64,000 nt of DNA from Hymenobacter sp. HSC-4F20 (GTDB lineage: Bacteria > Bacteroidota > Bacteroidia > Cytophagales > Hymenobacteraceae), in assembly GCF_019599275.1 (NCBI RefSeq), contig NZ_JAHZTD010000002.1, positions 310,001 to 374,000 of the forward strand. Reading direction: 5' to 3'. Shown one piece after another: positions 7,718-17,479 of this stretch (its first letter is position 1; each line of letters begins with the position of its first letter). Under the pieces are notes generated by a model. The model was not told the DNA's origin. It ran no database searches and saw nothing but the letters and a program-made list of their open reading frames with translations. Made by a program: the position numbers and the translations under genes.

Positions 7718-7786
7718 TGTATCTTGCAGTCGTAAAGAGTTCGAGTAGGGCCGGGTACCGTTCGCAGCGGTAGCCGGCTTTTTGTT

Positions 7787-8176
7787 TTAGGCGGCTTTGC
7801 GGTGGCTTACCTGCATGCCGAAGGACTCTTGCCACTCCTGCACTGCCTTTTCCGTCACGATGTATTTGTTGCCGATTCGGACGTGACGAAGCCCCCACTC
7901 CTTTCCTTCCTCGTAAGCCTTTAGCAATTCGTAGGCTTTTGTCTTCCCGCAGTCGAGGCGCAAGTGCAGCCGGTTGTCGTAGTTCTTCTCCGGGTTAGGC
8001 GTAGGGCTCTGTACATAGGTGCGCAGCATGATTTCTGCTTCCTTTTCTGCCTTAGCCACAGCAGCAGCTATGACTGCTTTTGCCTGGATGTCAGCTTCGA
8101 AATAGGTAGACCAGTCAGCGGTCTGAGTGCCCCCAGCTTGAGCACTGAGGTGTTGGTTGGTTGAAGGGAGAGGCAT
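7787..8176 (-). CDS. Excisionase-like helix-turn-helix protein
   Basis: A 129-aa protein. The C-terminal 55 residues (CGKTKAYELLKAY, then VRIGNKYIVTEKAVQEWQ) have the layout of helix-turn-helix domains of the MerR/excisionase class, where a winged helix is followed by a DNA-contacting arm. The N-terminal 75 residues are helical and Ala-rich. It is the second gene of the leftward early transcript, next to the repressor region, which is a usual place for an excisionase or an early regulator. Confidence 0.5.
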   Translation of the reverse strand: MPLPSTNQHLSAQAGGTQTADWSTYFEADIQAKAVIAAAVAKAEKEAEIMLRTYVQSPTPNPEKNYDNRLHLRLDCGKTKAYELLKAYEEGKEWGLRHVRIGNKYIVTEKAVQEWQESFGMQVSHRKAA

Positions 8177-8256
8177 TGTTGAAAGTTGATGGTGGTTCGA
8201 TACGTGGATTTAAGTGCTAACTCGTGCAAAAACGTGCAGAACAGGGCAAAAAAATA

Positions 8257-8436
8257 TCAGGCCGCTACTTGAGCTTCCTGCCATTCTTTTAGCGCCACGG
8301 CAACGACTTCATCCATATTAGGCCGCGTGCCTTTTTCTATCTGAATGAGCCCCTGCTTTCGCCGCAAGGCGGCTTCTACATTGGGGTCAACTTGAGCCCG
8401 GATGTTGTAAGGGTCGCTAGGTTTTCTCTTAGCCAT
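8257..8436 (-). CDS. Small DNA-binding-like protein (59 aa)
   Basis: ATG 8436-8434 is chosen as start because it gives a typical basic N-terminus (MAKRKPSDPYNIRAQVDP). The rest (MDEVVAVALKEWQEAQVAA) fits a short helical DNA-binding protein such as a ribbon-helix-helix regulator, but this is inference. It is the first leftward gene, divergent from the S24 repressor gene, which is the position of Cro-like early regulators. Confidence 0.45.
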   Translation of the reverse strand: MAKRKPSDPYNIRAQVDPNVEAALRRKQGLIQIEKGTRPNMDEVVAVALKEWQEAQVAA

Positions 8437-8563
8437 GGCGGTAAAGTGTGAATGAATATGACAAACATACATGCTTTAACGTGCAAAGTCAAGCATTGTT
8501 GTGCATTTGTTACACTTTTATTCACAAAGTCCGTTGATTTGTGGAAATCCTGCACGAAAAACC
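8437..8563. promoter_or_regulatory. Divergent control region with CGTGCA boxes
   Basis: This 127-bp AT-rich stretch separates the leftward early genes from the rightward repressor gene. The hexamer CGTGCA occurs at 8480-8485 and inverted at 8551-8556, with a further GTGCA at 8501-8505 spaced 20 bp from the one at 8481. Two more CGTGCA boxes (8223-8228, 8233-8238) lie just downstream of the first leftward gene. These are candidate operators for the S24 repressor or the small leftward regulator. TTTG-containing promoter elements are present on both strands but no start site can be fixed. Confidence 0.45.
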
Positions 8564-9304
8564 ATGATTTCTATAACCACAGACCGGGCTCAGCGACTAC
8601 GCCAGCTACGTGAGGATAGCGGGCTCACTCTTGAGTTTGTTGGGTCTAAAATTGGCAAGAGCCACGAATCTGTGCGACGGTACGAGAACAATCCGCACGC
8701 GAAGATCAAGCCTGAAGCTCTTCAAATTCTTGCTCGTCTTTATAAGACCTCGGTTGAATACATAAAGACGGGTAAACATCCTCTTTCTAATCCTGTAACT
8801 GGTCAGGTTTCCGCTTTCCCAAATGATGTATATGCGGAAGGATTCCTGATAGATATGTACCCCGTGGATATTCCTCACTTAGACCCTAATGCTCGTGCTA
8901 GTTTTATTGAATTAGGTTTAGCAGGCAGCAACTTTGACTTATCTCACTTAGATACAGTACGCTTATATGTAAGCGGCCCCGAGGAAGCAGCACGTTATAA
9001 AAATGCCCTGGTGTTCACCGTCGCAGGTGACAGCATGGAGCCGCTTATGTACACTGGTGACCGTGTAATTGGCTGGCAAATTCCTGAGTCCAAGTGGGAG
9101 CAGGTGCACAATAAGGTATGTGTCATTGCCTACGATGAGACGGTGACCATTAAGGCCATTCGGGAAAACGAACTATTCACAAAAGGCCTGCTCACCTTAC
9201 GCGCCCAAAACCAAGAAGCTGGCTTCTTACCTGTTCGCCGTGAACAAATCAGTTCCTTATGGCAGATAGAGGAGTTTTTCGACCGGCCTAAGGTAAGGCT
9301 GTAG
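8564..9304 (+). CDS. Phage repressor, HTH plus S24 (LexA/C2-like) domain
   Basis: A 246-aa repressor. The N-terminal 70 residues form an XRE-type helix-turn-helix (RAQRLRQLREDSGLTLEFVG). The C-terminal half is a peptidase S24 domain with the nucleophile in GDSMEP near residue 157 and the general-base Lys in TIKAI near residue 195. Such repressors maintain lysogeny and self-cleave after RecA activation. ATG 8564 is preferred; an upstream in-frame start would lie in the operator region. Translation is divergent from the early genes. The next gene downstream (start 9357) follows on the same strand. Confidence 0.85.
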   Translation: MISITTDRAQRLRQLREDSGLTLEFVGSKIGKSHESVRRYENNPHAKIKPEALQILARLYKTSVEYIKTGKHPLSNPVTGQVSAFPNDVYAEGFLIDMYPVDIPHLDPNARASFIELGLAGSNFDLSHLDTVRLYVSGPEEAARYKNALVFTVAGDSMEPLMYTGDRVIGWQIPESKWEQVHNKVCVIAYDETVTIKAIRENELFTKGLLTLRAQNQEAGFLPVRREQISSLWQIEEFFDRPKVRL

Positions 9305-9356
9305 ATTTGATATGATCAATTTCAAAATAAATCCCCTTCACTTACTTTATATACCC

Positions 9357-10133
9357 ATGTTCACACGATTACTCTCTTTGTCGCTTCTGTTTGTTTCCTC
9401 AGCATCTTACGCACAGGAATACACTAAAATCACACGAGACTTACGCTTAGTGAAAAGCGATAAGGTTTTATTGTATAAATCCCTTGCTGATACTTCTAGC
9501 GCTCCAGCATTTGAGAATAACGGCAAAACACCTGGATATTATTATGTGGTAGGCACTACGGCATCCCCTAATTGGGTTGCCGTTGAATTCAAGAACAAGG
9601 TTTATTTTACTAAAAGAACAAATGTGCCTTCGCTCGAAGAAGGATTGGCAAAAGTACTAGCCGACTCAAAGAAGAAGGATGAGAAGCTAACGGCCCTTGA
9701 TGCCAAAAACGGGTTTCGCACCTATCATTTTGGCGATGATGTATCTACAATACCCAATCTGAAAGAGATTGAGAAAGATGGAGATACAAAGTTTTACAAC
9801 AAGACAGACGAGAACCTAAAGATTGGAGATGCCAACCTTAAGGATATTGTTTATGGCTTTTATAAAGGCAAGCTTTATATCGTCATGATTAATACGAAGG
9901 GCTTGGTGGATAGCAGGAAGGTGTACGATGCTCTGGCCTCGCAATATGGGGGCGGTTATCAAAGCAATAAATACTTGGAGAAATATTATTGGTTTGGAGA
10001 TAAAGTAACGGGTTCGTATGATGAAAATACCCTTACGCATGATGCACTTATTTCTTTTTCTAGCACAGAGATAAGCAAACAAAAAGCGGCAGATAAAAAA
10101 CAGGCTGCTCAAAAGGCTGGTGCTGATTTGTAA
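9357..10133 (+). CDS. Secreted hypothetical protein, AT-rich cargo
   Basis: A 258-aa protein with a clear Sec signal peptide (LLSLSLLFVSSASYAQ, cleavage after about residue 20). The mature part is Lys-rich and resembles the small secreted proteins typical of Bacteroidota, with segments GYYYVVGTTASPNWVAVEF and YGFYKGKLYIVMIN. The function is unknown. Its base composition is clearly more AT-rich than the integrase that follows 4 bp after its stop. A secreted gene between repressor and integrase is a typical place for lysogenic conversion cargo. Confidence 0.6.
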   Translation: MFTRLLSLSLLFVSSASYAQEYTKITRDLRLVKSDKVLLYKSLADTSSAPAFENNGKTPGYYYVVGTTASPNWVAVEFKNKVYFTKRTNVPSLEEGLAKVLADSKKKDEKLTALDAKNGFRTYHFGDDVSTIPNLKEIEKDGDTKFYNKTDENLKIGDANLKDIVYGFYKGKLYIVMINTKGLVDSRKVYDALASQYGGGYQSNKYLEKYYWFGDKVTGSYDENTLTHDALISFSSTEISKQKAADKKQAAQKAGADL

Positions 10134-10136
10134 TAA

Positions 10137-11465
10137 ATGACTATCCGGTTCTACCTACACAACAACGCCACGGAGGGCCGGCATCCAATCTACATCGAGG
10201 TGCGCTGGGCCAAACACCCGGCTGCGGAATTCGGCACGGCCCCCGTTGTGCGCATGGGCGTGCGCGAATCCGTGCTCAAAAAATACTGGACCAGTAAGCA
10301 GCGGGTCAGCACCCAGGACCAGCGGGCTACTCGCATCAACCGCAAGTTGGGCAAGCTCTATAAAGTAGCCGAGGACCTGCTCGACGATGCGGAACGGGAT
10401 AAGCTGAAGGTATCGCCGGAGCAGATGCGCACGGCCCTGCTTGCGGAACTGAACCTAGTAGAAGCCCCTACCCCTACCTCAGCTGCAGAGGAGCCCGAGG
10501 CCCCGGCCATGCCGACTATTTGCAGCGTAGCGACCGACTGGAAGACCTTCTACAAGGCCAAGCACACGCCCAACTACCTGCGCAAGATTGACCCGGTAGT
10601 GACCCACTGGGAAGCCTTCCGCCCCGGCACCACGCTGGAGGAGCTGCTACCCGACCCGAAAACCAAACGTTCGGACTTAGTGGAGCAGTGGTGCAACTAC
10701 CTCATTGATGAGGCTCCCACCCGCACGGGCGGCATCGGCCTGGAGTCGAACACGGTAGGCCGCTACCTGAAAGGCCTGCGGGCCCTGCTCAAGTTCGCCG
10801 GCCATCCGTTTGCCTGGCTGACGGATGAGTATTCCTACGAGGTAGAGATTGAGCCGCTGCGCTTCGAGGAAGTCATGCAGCTCTACCAGACGCCCATGCC
10901 CACGGAGCACCTGACCAAGGTGCGCGACGTGTTCGTGTTCAACTGCTTTACCGGCCCTCGCTTCGGCAACCTGCGGGCGCTGGAGCCCTCCGACGTGGTG
11001 CAGGACCGGGGCGACTACATCCTGGAGTACGTGCAGTTCAAGGGCCAGCGCAAAAAGCTAAAGGTGCGCGTGGCCCTTGATGACATTGCGCTGGAAATAT
11101 GGCAGCGCTACCACGGCCGGCTGCCCGTGCCCGTCAGCCAGGAAATGAACGAGAGCATCAAGGAAGCCGCCCAGGCGGCGGGCCTTACCCGTCCCATCAA
11201 GCAGGTGCGCCAGCGGGGCCCCCACCGGGTAGAGCGGCGCGGCCCGCTCTGGGAGTTCATTACGGCCCACGTGGCCCGGCATACCTTCGCCACGATGCTG
11301 CTGGACGGGGACGCCGATCTGGGCCAGGTGCAGGACTCGCTCGGTCACTCGGCTATTCAGACCACGCGCCGCTACGCCAAGAGCCGGGAGCAGAAGCGGC
11401 ACCAGGCTACCAAGTCCGCGTTTCAGAACTTGCGCGCGTCACACACTGAGTCTCCCAGTGTGTGA
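10137..11465 (+). CDS. Tyrosine recombinase (integrase of element 1)
   Basis: A 442-aa phage-type integrase for site-specific insertion and excision. The N-terminus is an arm-binding domain of Bacteroidota type (FYLHNNATEGRHPIYIEVRW), followed by a SAM-like core-binding domain (about residues 130-230) and the catalytic domain: Arg I in TGPRFGNLR near residue 273, HVARH (His-x-x-Arg) near 377, the second conserved His in GHS near 401, and the Tyr nucleophile in RRYAK near 411. It is followed by inverted repeats that look like its arm sites and by the proposed attachment core. Confidence 0.9.
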   Translation: MTIRFYLHNNATEGRHPIYIEVRWAKHPAAEFGTAPVVRMGVRESVLKKYWTSKQRVSTQDQRATRINRKLGKLYKVAEDLLDDAERDKLKVSPEQMRTALLAELNLVEAPTPTSAAEEPEAPAMPTICSVATDWKTFYKAKHTPNYLRKIDPVVTHWEAFRPGTTLEELLPDPKTKRSDLVEQWCNYLIDEAPTRTGGIGLESNTVGRYLKGLRALLKFAGHPFAWLTDEYSYEVEIEPLRFEEVMQLYQTPMPTEHLTKVRDVFVFNCFTGPRFGNLRALEPSDVVQDRGDYILEYVQFKGQRKKLKVRVALDDIALEIWQRYHGRLPVPVSQEMNESIKEAAQAAGLTRPIKQVRQRGPHRVERRGPLWEFITAHVARHTFATMLLDGDADLGQVQDSLGHSAIQTTRRYAKSREQKRHQATKSAFQNLRASHTESPSV

Positions 11466-11491
11466 ACTTCCCCGGCAAACAATGGAAAAGC

Positions 11492-11581
11492 GCGGTAAAC
11501 TATGGCAAGTTGCCTACTGCCTAAAACGGCTCTACTTGCCATAGTTTACCGCTTCTTACCGCAGGCTGCCATAGTCTACCG
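11492..11581. repeat. Arm-type inverted repeats of element 1
   Basis: A 19-bp sequence GCGGTAAACTATGGCAAGT (11492-11510) is repeated as a perfect inverted copy at 11534-11552, and a shorter diverged copy (CTGCCATAGTCTACCG) lies at 11566-11581. They sit between the integrase stop and the attachment core, where integrase arm sites are expected. Part of this could instead serve as a transcription terminator for the integrase gene, but the third copy and the lack of a T run favour protein-binding sites. Confidence 0.5.
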
Positions 11582-11594
11582 AACGCATCAACTT

Positions 11595-11608
11595 CCTACG
11601 TGACCACA
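11595..11608. repeat. Attachment-site core, junction of elements 1 and 2
   Basis: The 14-bp sequence CCTACGTGACCACA is identical to 39786-39799. It lies directly after the arm-like repeats of element 1 and before the arm-like repeats of element 2, so it could serve as the shared core between two tandem insertions. It is not part of a recognisable tRNA gene in this window. Confidence 0.6.
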
Positions 11609-11620
11609 TCCAATTCGTAC

Positions 11621-11655
11621 AACACCCTGTAAACTAAGTGTTTGCAGGGTGTTTT
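11621..11655. terminator. Hairpin next to the left attachment core
   Basis: AACACCCTG pairs with CAGGGTGTT around a 15-base loop, followed by TTCGTTT. It may terminate transcription leaving the element 1 integrase or be part of the recombination site structure. Confidence 0.4.
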
Positions 11656-11662
11656 CGTTTAC

Positions 11663-11699
11663 AGGTAAAACATAGGTAAAACAACAGAACGTTTTACCT
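11663..11699. repeat. Arm-type repeats of element 2, left end
   Basis: AGGTAAAAC occurs at 11663-11671 and 11674-11682 and inverted (GTTTTACCT) at 11691-11699. The same nonamer occurs twice inside the right end (39648, 39661). Repeats shared by both ends are what an integrase arm domain would bind. Confidence 0.55.
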
Positions 11700-13030
11700 G
11701 AATTGGTGATCTCAACAGCCGTGTTGATTGTCGTGGGCCTGACCTTGACTCTTGAGGAAGTGGGCGGCCCTATAGTCAGGTTGCACAGGGAGCATTCAGC
11801 TGTTCAACTGCCGCAGTGGTTCCCAACGACTAGTGTACGTTGCTTAACTACTTGGTGTGTGCACGAGCAAAAGTACGTACTCGCACTCCCCCTAATGCAG
11901 GCCAATAAGTGCCCACTCTGAAGATGAGCACCGATGATCTATTAATAGCTAACTCCGTTGTCCCTAGCCCGACGTCAGACAATGTCTGAGATACACGGCA
12001 GCAAAACTCGTTACACATCCATCGATGTCCTGCACCCACACCTGATGTCGGTCATGCAAATTCATCGAGTTCTTCCAAGATGTCGAAATGAGCACTTGGT
12101 AGTGTTGGCACAGCGTGAACAGCGTTGTGAGAGTCACGTTGGCCTTGCTCGATTCTTTGCAAAATACGCACACCAGATCATCCAACACCCGTCGGTGTTA
12201 AGAAGTGAGAGTTTCACCCCCAACTGGAATGGCGTTCGACTGTAGCGGGCGCAAAGTCACTGTCACTTTTTTGGCATAATGACGAAGAACTCTTGGACAA
12301 GAGCAGCAGGGTCAGTCCAAGCTCACATTCTACTGCCGCCCGGTAAAATAACGCATTAACTCAGGAGAGCAATATCATGTGTGCGCACGACATGGAGGTA
12401 CCTTTATTACCCTCCCCCCGTCGTCGTACGAAACCGACCTACCCCCCACCATTCGAAAGTGCTTCGGCCAATTGCTGAATTTTATGTAAAGAAAGTTGGC
12501 GGCAGAATGAGCGTCGGCAGGGATAATGATGTACGTGGCCCTTGTCGAGTCAGGCAATCATCCGACAGCGTCTGGCTCTGGGACAACGTCAGTTCCAGGA
12601 CGCCGCGCTGCTATTTATATCTCACCACCGAGTACAGTTCACGACCGACATTACCCCTTCACTTGACCATGCGTCGTCGTTAGCCATATAGTGCCAACGT
12701 TCTGAGACAGTCCGTGGTCGAGCAGACACGCAGAGCACTATCATCAAGACCACCTATGCGGTCTTCCCATCGCAGCTGAAGCCGTTGCCGGCGGTGCTAC
12801 TGTAGCAGTCCTGGTCGATTACCACAACGCGTTCGGACAGAACTACTGCATCGAAGGCTGAAATGTGACGCACGATGCTGGCGACTCTCAAGTTGGGTAT
12901 GTGAGTGAAGTCACAGCCGTAGAGGTAGCCACCTCTGCTCACGAAATGATGTTGCGGCACGGCACGCACACCGTAATTGACTGCCCATACAGCCGGGCTT
13001 CGGGCTGTCTCTACCTAAAGGGACGTACCG
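11700..13030. other. Gene-poor, degenerate stretch
   Basis: About 1.3 kb without a convincing gene. Open frames are all under 105 codons, lie on both strands and have no recognisable motifs. The base composition is lower in GC than the flanking genes. It may be decayed coding sequence, but no parent gene could be identified. Confidence 0.5.
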
Positions 13031-13031
13031 G

Positions 13032-13095
13032 TTTGAATCTCATACCCATTGGTTTGATTTTCATTATGCACCCCATGCCGACCTCCAGACCTTTG
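13032..13095 (+). promoter_or_regulatory. AraC-type operator and promoter, copy A
   Basis: TTTGAA (13032) and TTTGAT (13053) form a direct repeat with a 21-bp period, followed by a TTTG box at 13092, 39 bp after the second half-site. The sequence between half-sites (TCTCATACCCATTGG) resembles that of copies B and D. It lies upstream of the truncated AraC-like remnant and the cupin gene. A 21-bp direct repeat is the usual spacing of AraC-family half-sites. Confidence 0.6.
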
Positions 13096-13265
13096 TAGAA
13101 GCAAGTACCATGTGCCGCTCACAGCGATACACCTGCCATTCACGCATGACAACGGGGCAGCTGTTGAACCGGGTTTTGACGGCACTAATTCGCTCATAAG
13201 CAGGCACCTGCCTCGTACGTGAATAGACTGCTTGTGGTACACTACCAACGTTGGTTACGGTCGGG

Positions 13266-13817
13266 ATGCACATGAAAGGTTTTAAGGCTTACCTGATAGA
13301 CACGACTTCCGGTTCGCTGCCGGCTTCCAGACGCCGCGACTACTCTAACATCACTCTACTTTCAGGTAAAGGTTTGTCGGACGGCACCGGCCGGGAAACT
13401 GAGCGGGAGGGCACGTATCTGCTGCTGGGGCATCCGCCTCCACAAGCTTCTGTAAACTGGTTGCCACTCCGCCAAACGGGCTATGGTTGTCTCTTTACCG
13501 AGGCGTTTGTCAACGAGTGCAGCCTGACTGGTGGAAGACAGCCGTGGTCGCTGCTCACCAGCATGGGACGGAGCATCTTTTGGCTTCCCAACGAGCAGGC
13601 CGCCTACCTGACGGGCCTGTTTCAGCAGATGCTGACTGAGCAACAATCAACCTACCCGTTCAAACACGAGTTGTTGCGTAGCTACCTGCACTTGGTCCTC
13701 CACGAGGTCATGCGTCTGCCCCCTCCTCCTTCCATGTTCCGTTGCTACATCCACCTTCCTGGCTCAGCCGGCGGGATGCGCTCTAGCTGGAGAAGTCGCC
13801 AACGCTGCTGGTTCTAA
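13266..13817 (+). pseudogene. Truncated AraC-family regulator remnant
   Basis: The frame resembles the N-terminal sensory half of the intact regulator at 15632-16555: KGFKAYLIDTTSG versus KGFKAYAVDTAAG, GYGCLFTEAFVNE versus GYSCLFTEAFMKE, and similar spacing through LLRSYLHLVLHE versus LIRTYLQLLIHE. It stops after about 180 residues and lacks the C-terminal double helix-turn-helix, so it cannot bind DNA like its relative. It is probably a decayed paralogue. Start choice (ATG 13266 or 13272) is arbitrary. It lies downstream of operator copy A. Confidence 0.65.
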
Positions 13818-13901
13818 CCTCTTATGCAGTAGAGTAAGCCTACCACCGGCTGCCCGGTTGCCCTGGGTACTTACTTCCACTTAACCTCAACCACCCGCAC
13901 G

Positions 13902-14390
13902 ATGACACTAACTGCTATGGGGCTGTGCGCCCTGCTCAGCTGGGTTGCGCTGCCCGGCTTGGCGCAATCTCACAACCCCGCTGCTCCGGGCACATTGCAG
14001 GGCCCGATCTTTCCCCAAGGGGAGCGGGCTCCCGCGCAGCATTTCACGGGCACCGTGTGGGTTAAGCCCTTGGTAGACGACGACAGTACCTATCGGTGCG
14101 TGGTGGGCAACGTCGTGTTTGAGCCCGGAGCCCGCACCCACTGGCACCGCCACCCTGCCGGACAGATCCTACTGGTCACCGATGGGGTGGGCTTCTACCA
14201 GGAAAAGGGTCAGCCCAAACGACTCCTGCGCAGGGGTGACGTCATTCAGGCTCGGCCCGGTATTGAGCACTGGCACGGTGCATCGTCCACGCAAGCAATG
14301 ACCCACGTCGCCATCGTGCCCAACACGGAGAAAGGCGCGGCCACTTGGCTGCAGCCCGTCACCGACGAGCAGTACCAGCGCACGAAATAA
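13902..14390 (+). CDS. Secreted cupin-domain protein
   Basis: A 162-aa protein with a Sec signal peptide (about 22 residues, cleaved near GLAQS) and one small cupin barrel. Motif 1 has GARTHWHRHPAGQ (metal-binding His residues) and motif 2 has RPGIEHWHGAS. Related cupins include carboxymuconolactone-decarboxylase-associated and mandelonitrile-lyase-like proteins; the reaction is not determined. It lies at the start of the redox cassette and a degraded relative is found outside the element at 41416-41790. Confidence 0.75.
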   Translation: MTLTAMGLCALLSWVALPGLAQSHNPAAPGTLQGPIFPQGERAPAQHFTGTVWVKPLVDDDSTYRCVVGNVVFEPGARTHWHRHPAGQILLVTDGVGFYQEKGQPKRLLRRGDVIQARPGIEHWHGASSTQAMTHVAIVPNTEKGAATWLQPVTDEQYQRTK

Positions 14391-14439
14391 CCGAGGGCAC
14401 TATGTTGCACCATCGGCAAGGACTCCAGACGCCGAGCTG

Positions 14440-14503
14440 TTTGAATTTTATACTCATTGGTTTGATTCTCTTTTTCGGACCGGTGCGAACCGCCGGACCT
14501 TTG
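14440..14503 (+). promoter_or_regulatory. AraC-type operator and promoter, copy B
   Basis: TTTGAA (14440) and TTTGAT (14461) are 21 bp apart and a TTTG box (14500, in CCGGACCTTTG) follows 39 bp later. The layout is identical to copies A and D. The likely target is the aldo/keto reductase gene starting 113 bp downstream at 14616. Confidence 0.65.
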
Positions 14504-14606
14504 CAGGGCAACTTTCCAGCGGCTACGTCCGTGCTGCTATCCAGTGTCTGGTGAGCCGTACAGCCTGGCGTGGCAGCGGTACGCAGTCTTTTCCTCCCCT
14601 TTTTAG

Positions 14607-15467
<861 letters not shown>

Positions 15468-15520
15468 GCAACGCGCCCAGTACACATCCGCTGGTCGGCA
15501 ACGCGTGCATTAAGCCCAAC

Positions 15521-15547
15521 CCGAGAGCCCTGTGCTGGGGCTCTTGG
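15521..15547 (+). terminator. Hairpin after the aldo/keto reductase gene
   Basis: CCGAGAGCCC pairs with GGGCTCTTGG (one G-U pair) around a 7-base loop. The T run is short, so its strength is uncertain. Confidence 0.4.
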
Positions 15548-15631
15548 TATTTGTCCCTTGGGCGCCCCAATCAGTGCCGTTTTCTTATCTTCCCTACCTG
15601 GCCCCTCTGCGGGCGCTGATGCCGTTAGTGT

Positions 15632-16555
15632 ATGAACGCTACCCACCCCGAAGTCGCCCCTACGGCTGGACCGATCAGCGGCCACCACGAGTTGAACCCC
15701 CAAGAGCTCAAGCTGAAGGGGTTCAAAGCCTACGCGGTGGACACGGCGGCCGGCCCGAGCCACGACTACCGCCGGCGGGACTTTTACAAAGTGGCGCTGG
15801 TGACCAGTCCCTGCACCGTGCACTACGCGGACCGCAGCATCCCAATCAGCGAGCCCAGCCTGATGTTTGCCAACCCGCATATTCCGTACGCTATCGAGCT
15901 ACACGACCCGCGGCTAACGGGTTACTCTTGCCTCTTTACCGAGGCGTTCATGAAGGAGAACGACCGTTCGGAAAGCCTGCAGCAATCGCCTTTGTTCAAG
16001 GTCGGGGGCACGCCCGTGTTTCACCTCGACGATGCGCAGGCGGCCTACGCAAAGGGCATCTTCGAGAAGATATTGGCCGAGCAAGGCACCGAGTACCTCT
16101 ACAAGGGCGACCTGATCCGCACCTACCTGCAGCTGCTTATTCACGAGGCCCTGCGCATGCAGCCTACCGAAAGCTTCGTGCAGCACAAAAACGCTTCCTC
16201 CCGGATTACGGCGCTGTTTCTGGAGCTGCTGGAGCGGCTGTTTCCGGTGGAGAGCCCGGGTCAAGCCATGCCGCTGAAAACCGCCCAGGACTTCGCTCAG
16301 CAACTCGGCGTGCATGTGAATCACCTGAACCGGTCGGTGAAGGACGTGACCGGCAAGCCGACGACCGCTCACATTGCCGAGCGGGTCATTACCGAAGCCA
16401 AAGCGCTGCTGCACCATACCTCATGGAGCACAGCCGAAATTGCTTACAGCCTGGGGTTTGAGTACCCCACCTACTTCAACAACTTCTTCAAGAAGCACAC
16501 CGGCACCACTCCCCTCGCCTTTCGGCGGGATGCCGAGCGGGTGGCGGAGGGGTAG
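15632..16555 (+). CDS. AraC-family transcriptional regulator
   Basis: A 307-aa regulator. The N-terminal half (about 1-190) is a cupin-like sensor domain. The C-terminal 100 residues carry the double helix-turn-helix: AQQLGVHVNHLNRSVKDVTG, then STAEIAYSLGFEYPTYFNNFFKKHTGTTP with the conserved second helix-turn-helix. It is the best candidate for binding the TTTGAA-N15-TTTGAT repeats found around this cassette. The gene is intact, unlike the truncated relative at 13266-13817. The binding site and inducer are not shown by sequence alone. Confidence 0.9.
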   Translation: MNATHPEVAPTAGPISGHHELNPQELKLKGFKAYAVDTAAGPSHDYRRRDFYKVALVTSPCTVHYADRSIPISEPSLMFANPHIPYAIELHDPRLTGYSCLFTEAFMKENDRSESLQQSPLFKVGGTPVFHLDDAQAAYAKGIFEKILAEQGTEYLYKGDLIRTYLQLLIHEALRMQPTESFVQHKNASSRITALFLELLERLFPVESPGQAMPLKTAQDFAQQLGVHVNHLNRSVKDVTGKPTTAHIAERVITEAKALLHHTSWSTAEIAYSLGFEYPTYFNNFFKKHTGTTPLAFRRDAERVAEG

Positions 16556-16590
16556 TCCGCCGCCTTGACGCGCGCCGAGCGATTACACTT

Positions 16591-16617
16591 ATCAAACGAT
16601 TCAGTAAGGGTTTCAAA
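16591..16617 (-). promoter_or_regulatory. AraC-type operator, copy C
   Basis: Read on the minus strand, TTTGAA and TTTGAT occur 21 bp apart (16617-16612 and 16596-16591), with an internal sequence (ACCCTTACTGAATCG) related to the other copies. No TTTG box at the 39-bp distance is seen. It lies between the AraC gene and the aldehyde oxidoreductase operon and could regulate either. Confidence 0.5.
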
Positions 16618-16841
16618 CAATACCGGCGCGGCGGGCAACTTCGTCGTTTTCAGCGGGTATATTCCGGAAAGGCGCCACGGAATGTGAGTTCGCCCAAGCT
16701 CCTCCGGTCCCCAGTGCTGGCGGTACAGGCCGTCCGCTTGGAGTCCAACGCCGCTGGCCAAGAACGTGAAAACCAGCAGTTGCTTACTTCCCGTGGCCCA
16801 CATTCGGGGCGGACGTTCTTCATCTTCACTTCCTTTTTGCC

Positions 16842-17474
16842 ATGCTCTCTGACTTGTTCCCCCCCGCTGGCACACCGCAGCCGGAAGACGGTTCGCGCCG
16901 CTCGTTCATGAAGCAGGCCGGCGGCATCCTCGGCTTGGCGCTGGCACCGCCGCTCGTGAGCCAGGCCGAGCGCCTGACGGCCTACTCCAAGGTCATCCAG
17001 GGCGCCACCGATATTACACTGCGTGTCAACGGGCAAGCGCATACGGTGCGCATCGAGCCCCGCGTAACGCTGCTCGACGCCCTACGCGAACGACTAGACC
17101 TGACTGGCACCAAGAAAGGTTGTGACCACGGCCAGTGCGGGGCTTGCACCGTGCACGTCAACGGCCGCCGTACGCTCGCGTGCCTGACGCTGGCGGTGAT
17201 GGCGCAGGGCAAGGAAATTACCACTATCGAGGGGTTGGCCAAAGGAGACCAGCTGCACCCCATGCAGGCAGCTTTCCTCAAGCACGACGGTTTGCAGTGC
17301 GGCTATTGCACGCCAGGTCAGATCATGTCGGGCGTGGCGTGCGTGCAAGAAGGTCACGCCACCACCGACGCGCAGGCACGGGAATGGATGAGCGGCAACC
17401 TGTGCCGCTGCGGTGCTTACCCCAACATCCTGGCCGCCGTGCGCGAGGTCGCCACCCAACAAAGCAAAGGCTAA
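16842..17474 (+). CDS. Aldehyde oxidoreductase [2Fe-2S] subunit (PaoA-like)
   Basis: A 210-aa iron-sulphur subunit of the xanthine dehydrogenase family. It has a twin-arginine signal (SRRSFMKQ near residue 20), so the enzyme is exported folded to the periplasm. The plant-ferredoxin-type cluster is bound by CDHGQCGAC near residue 88 and the second cluster by CGYCTPGQ near 148 and CRCGAYPN near 186. It forms a three-subunit enzyme with the next two genes, transferring electrons from the molybdenum site. Confidence 0.9.
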   Translation: MLSDLFPPAGTPQPEDGSRRSFMKQAGGILGLALAPPLVSQAERLTAYSKVIQGATDITLRVNGQAHTVRIEPRVTLLDALRERLDLTGTKKGCDHGQCGACTVHVNGRRTLACLTLAVMAQGKEITTIEGLAKGDQLHPMQAAFLKHDGLQCGYCTPGQIMSGVACVQEGHATTDAQAREWMSGNLCRCGAYPNILAAVREVATQQSKG

Positions 17475-17479
17475 CGGCG

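Larger units (their letters stand above)
1..11608. mobile_element. Prophage-like integrated element 1 (right part)
   Basis: The leftward early genes (methyltransferase, replication initiator with iterons, exonuclease, putative annealing protein, excisionase-like protein), a divergent S24 repressor and a terminal tyrosine integrase form a typical lysogeny and replication half of a temperate phage or similar element. The integrase lies next to arm-like inverted repeats and the proposed attachment core at 11595-11608. The left end is outside the window and no capsid, portal, terminase or tail genes are visible, so prophage versus integrative plasmid or satellite cannot be decided here. Confidence 0.75.

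Noticed and set aside
11700..13030. Short frames in the gene-poor stretch as genes or a transposase
   Set aside because: All frames are under 105 codons, lie on both strands and show no recognisable motif or terminal inverted repeats.
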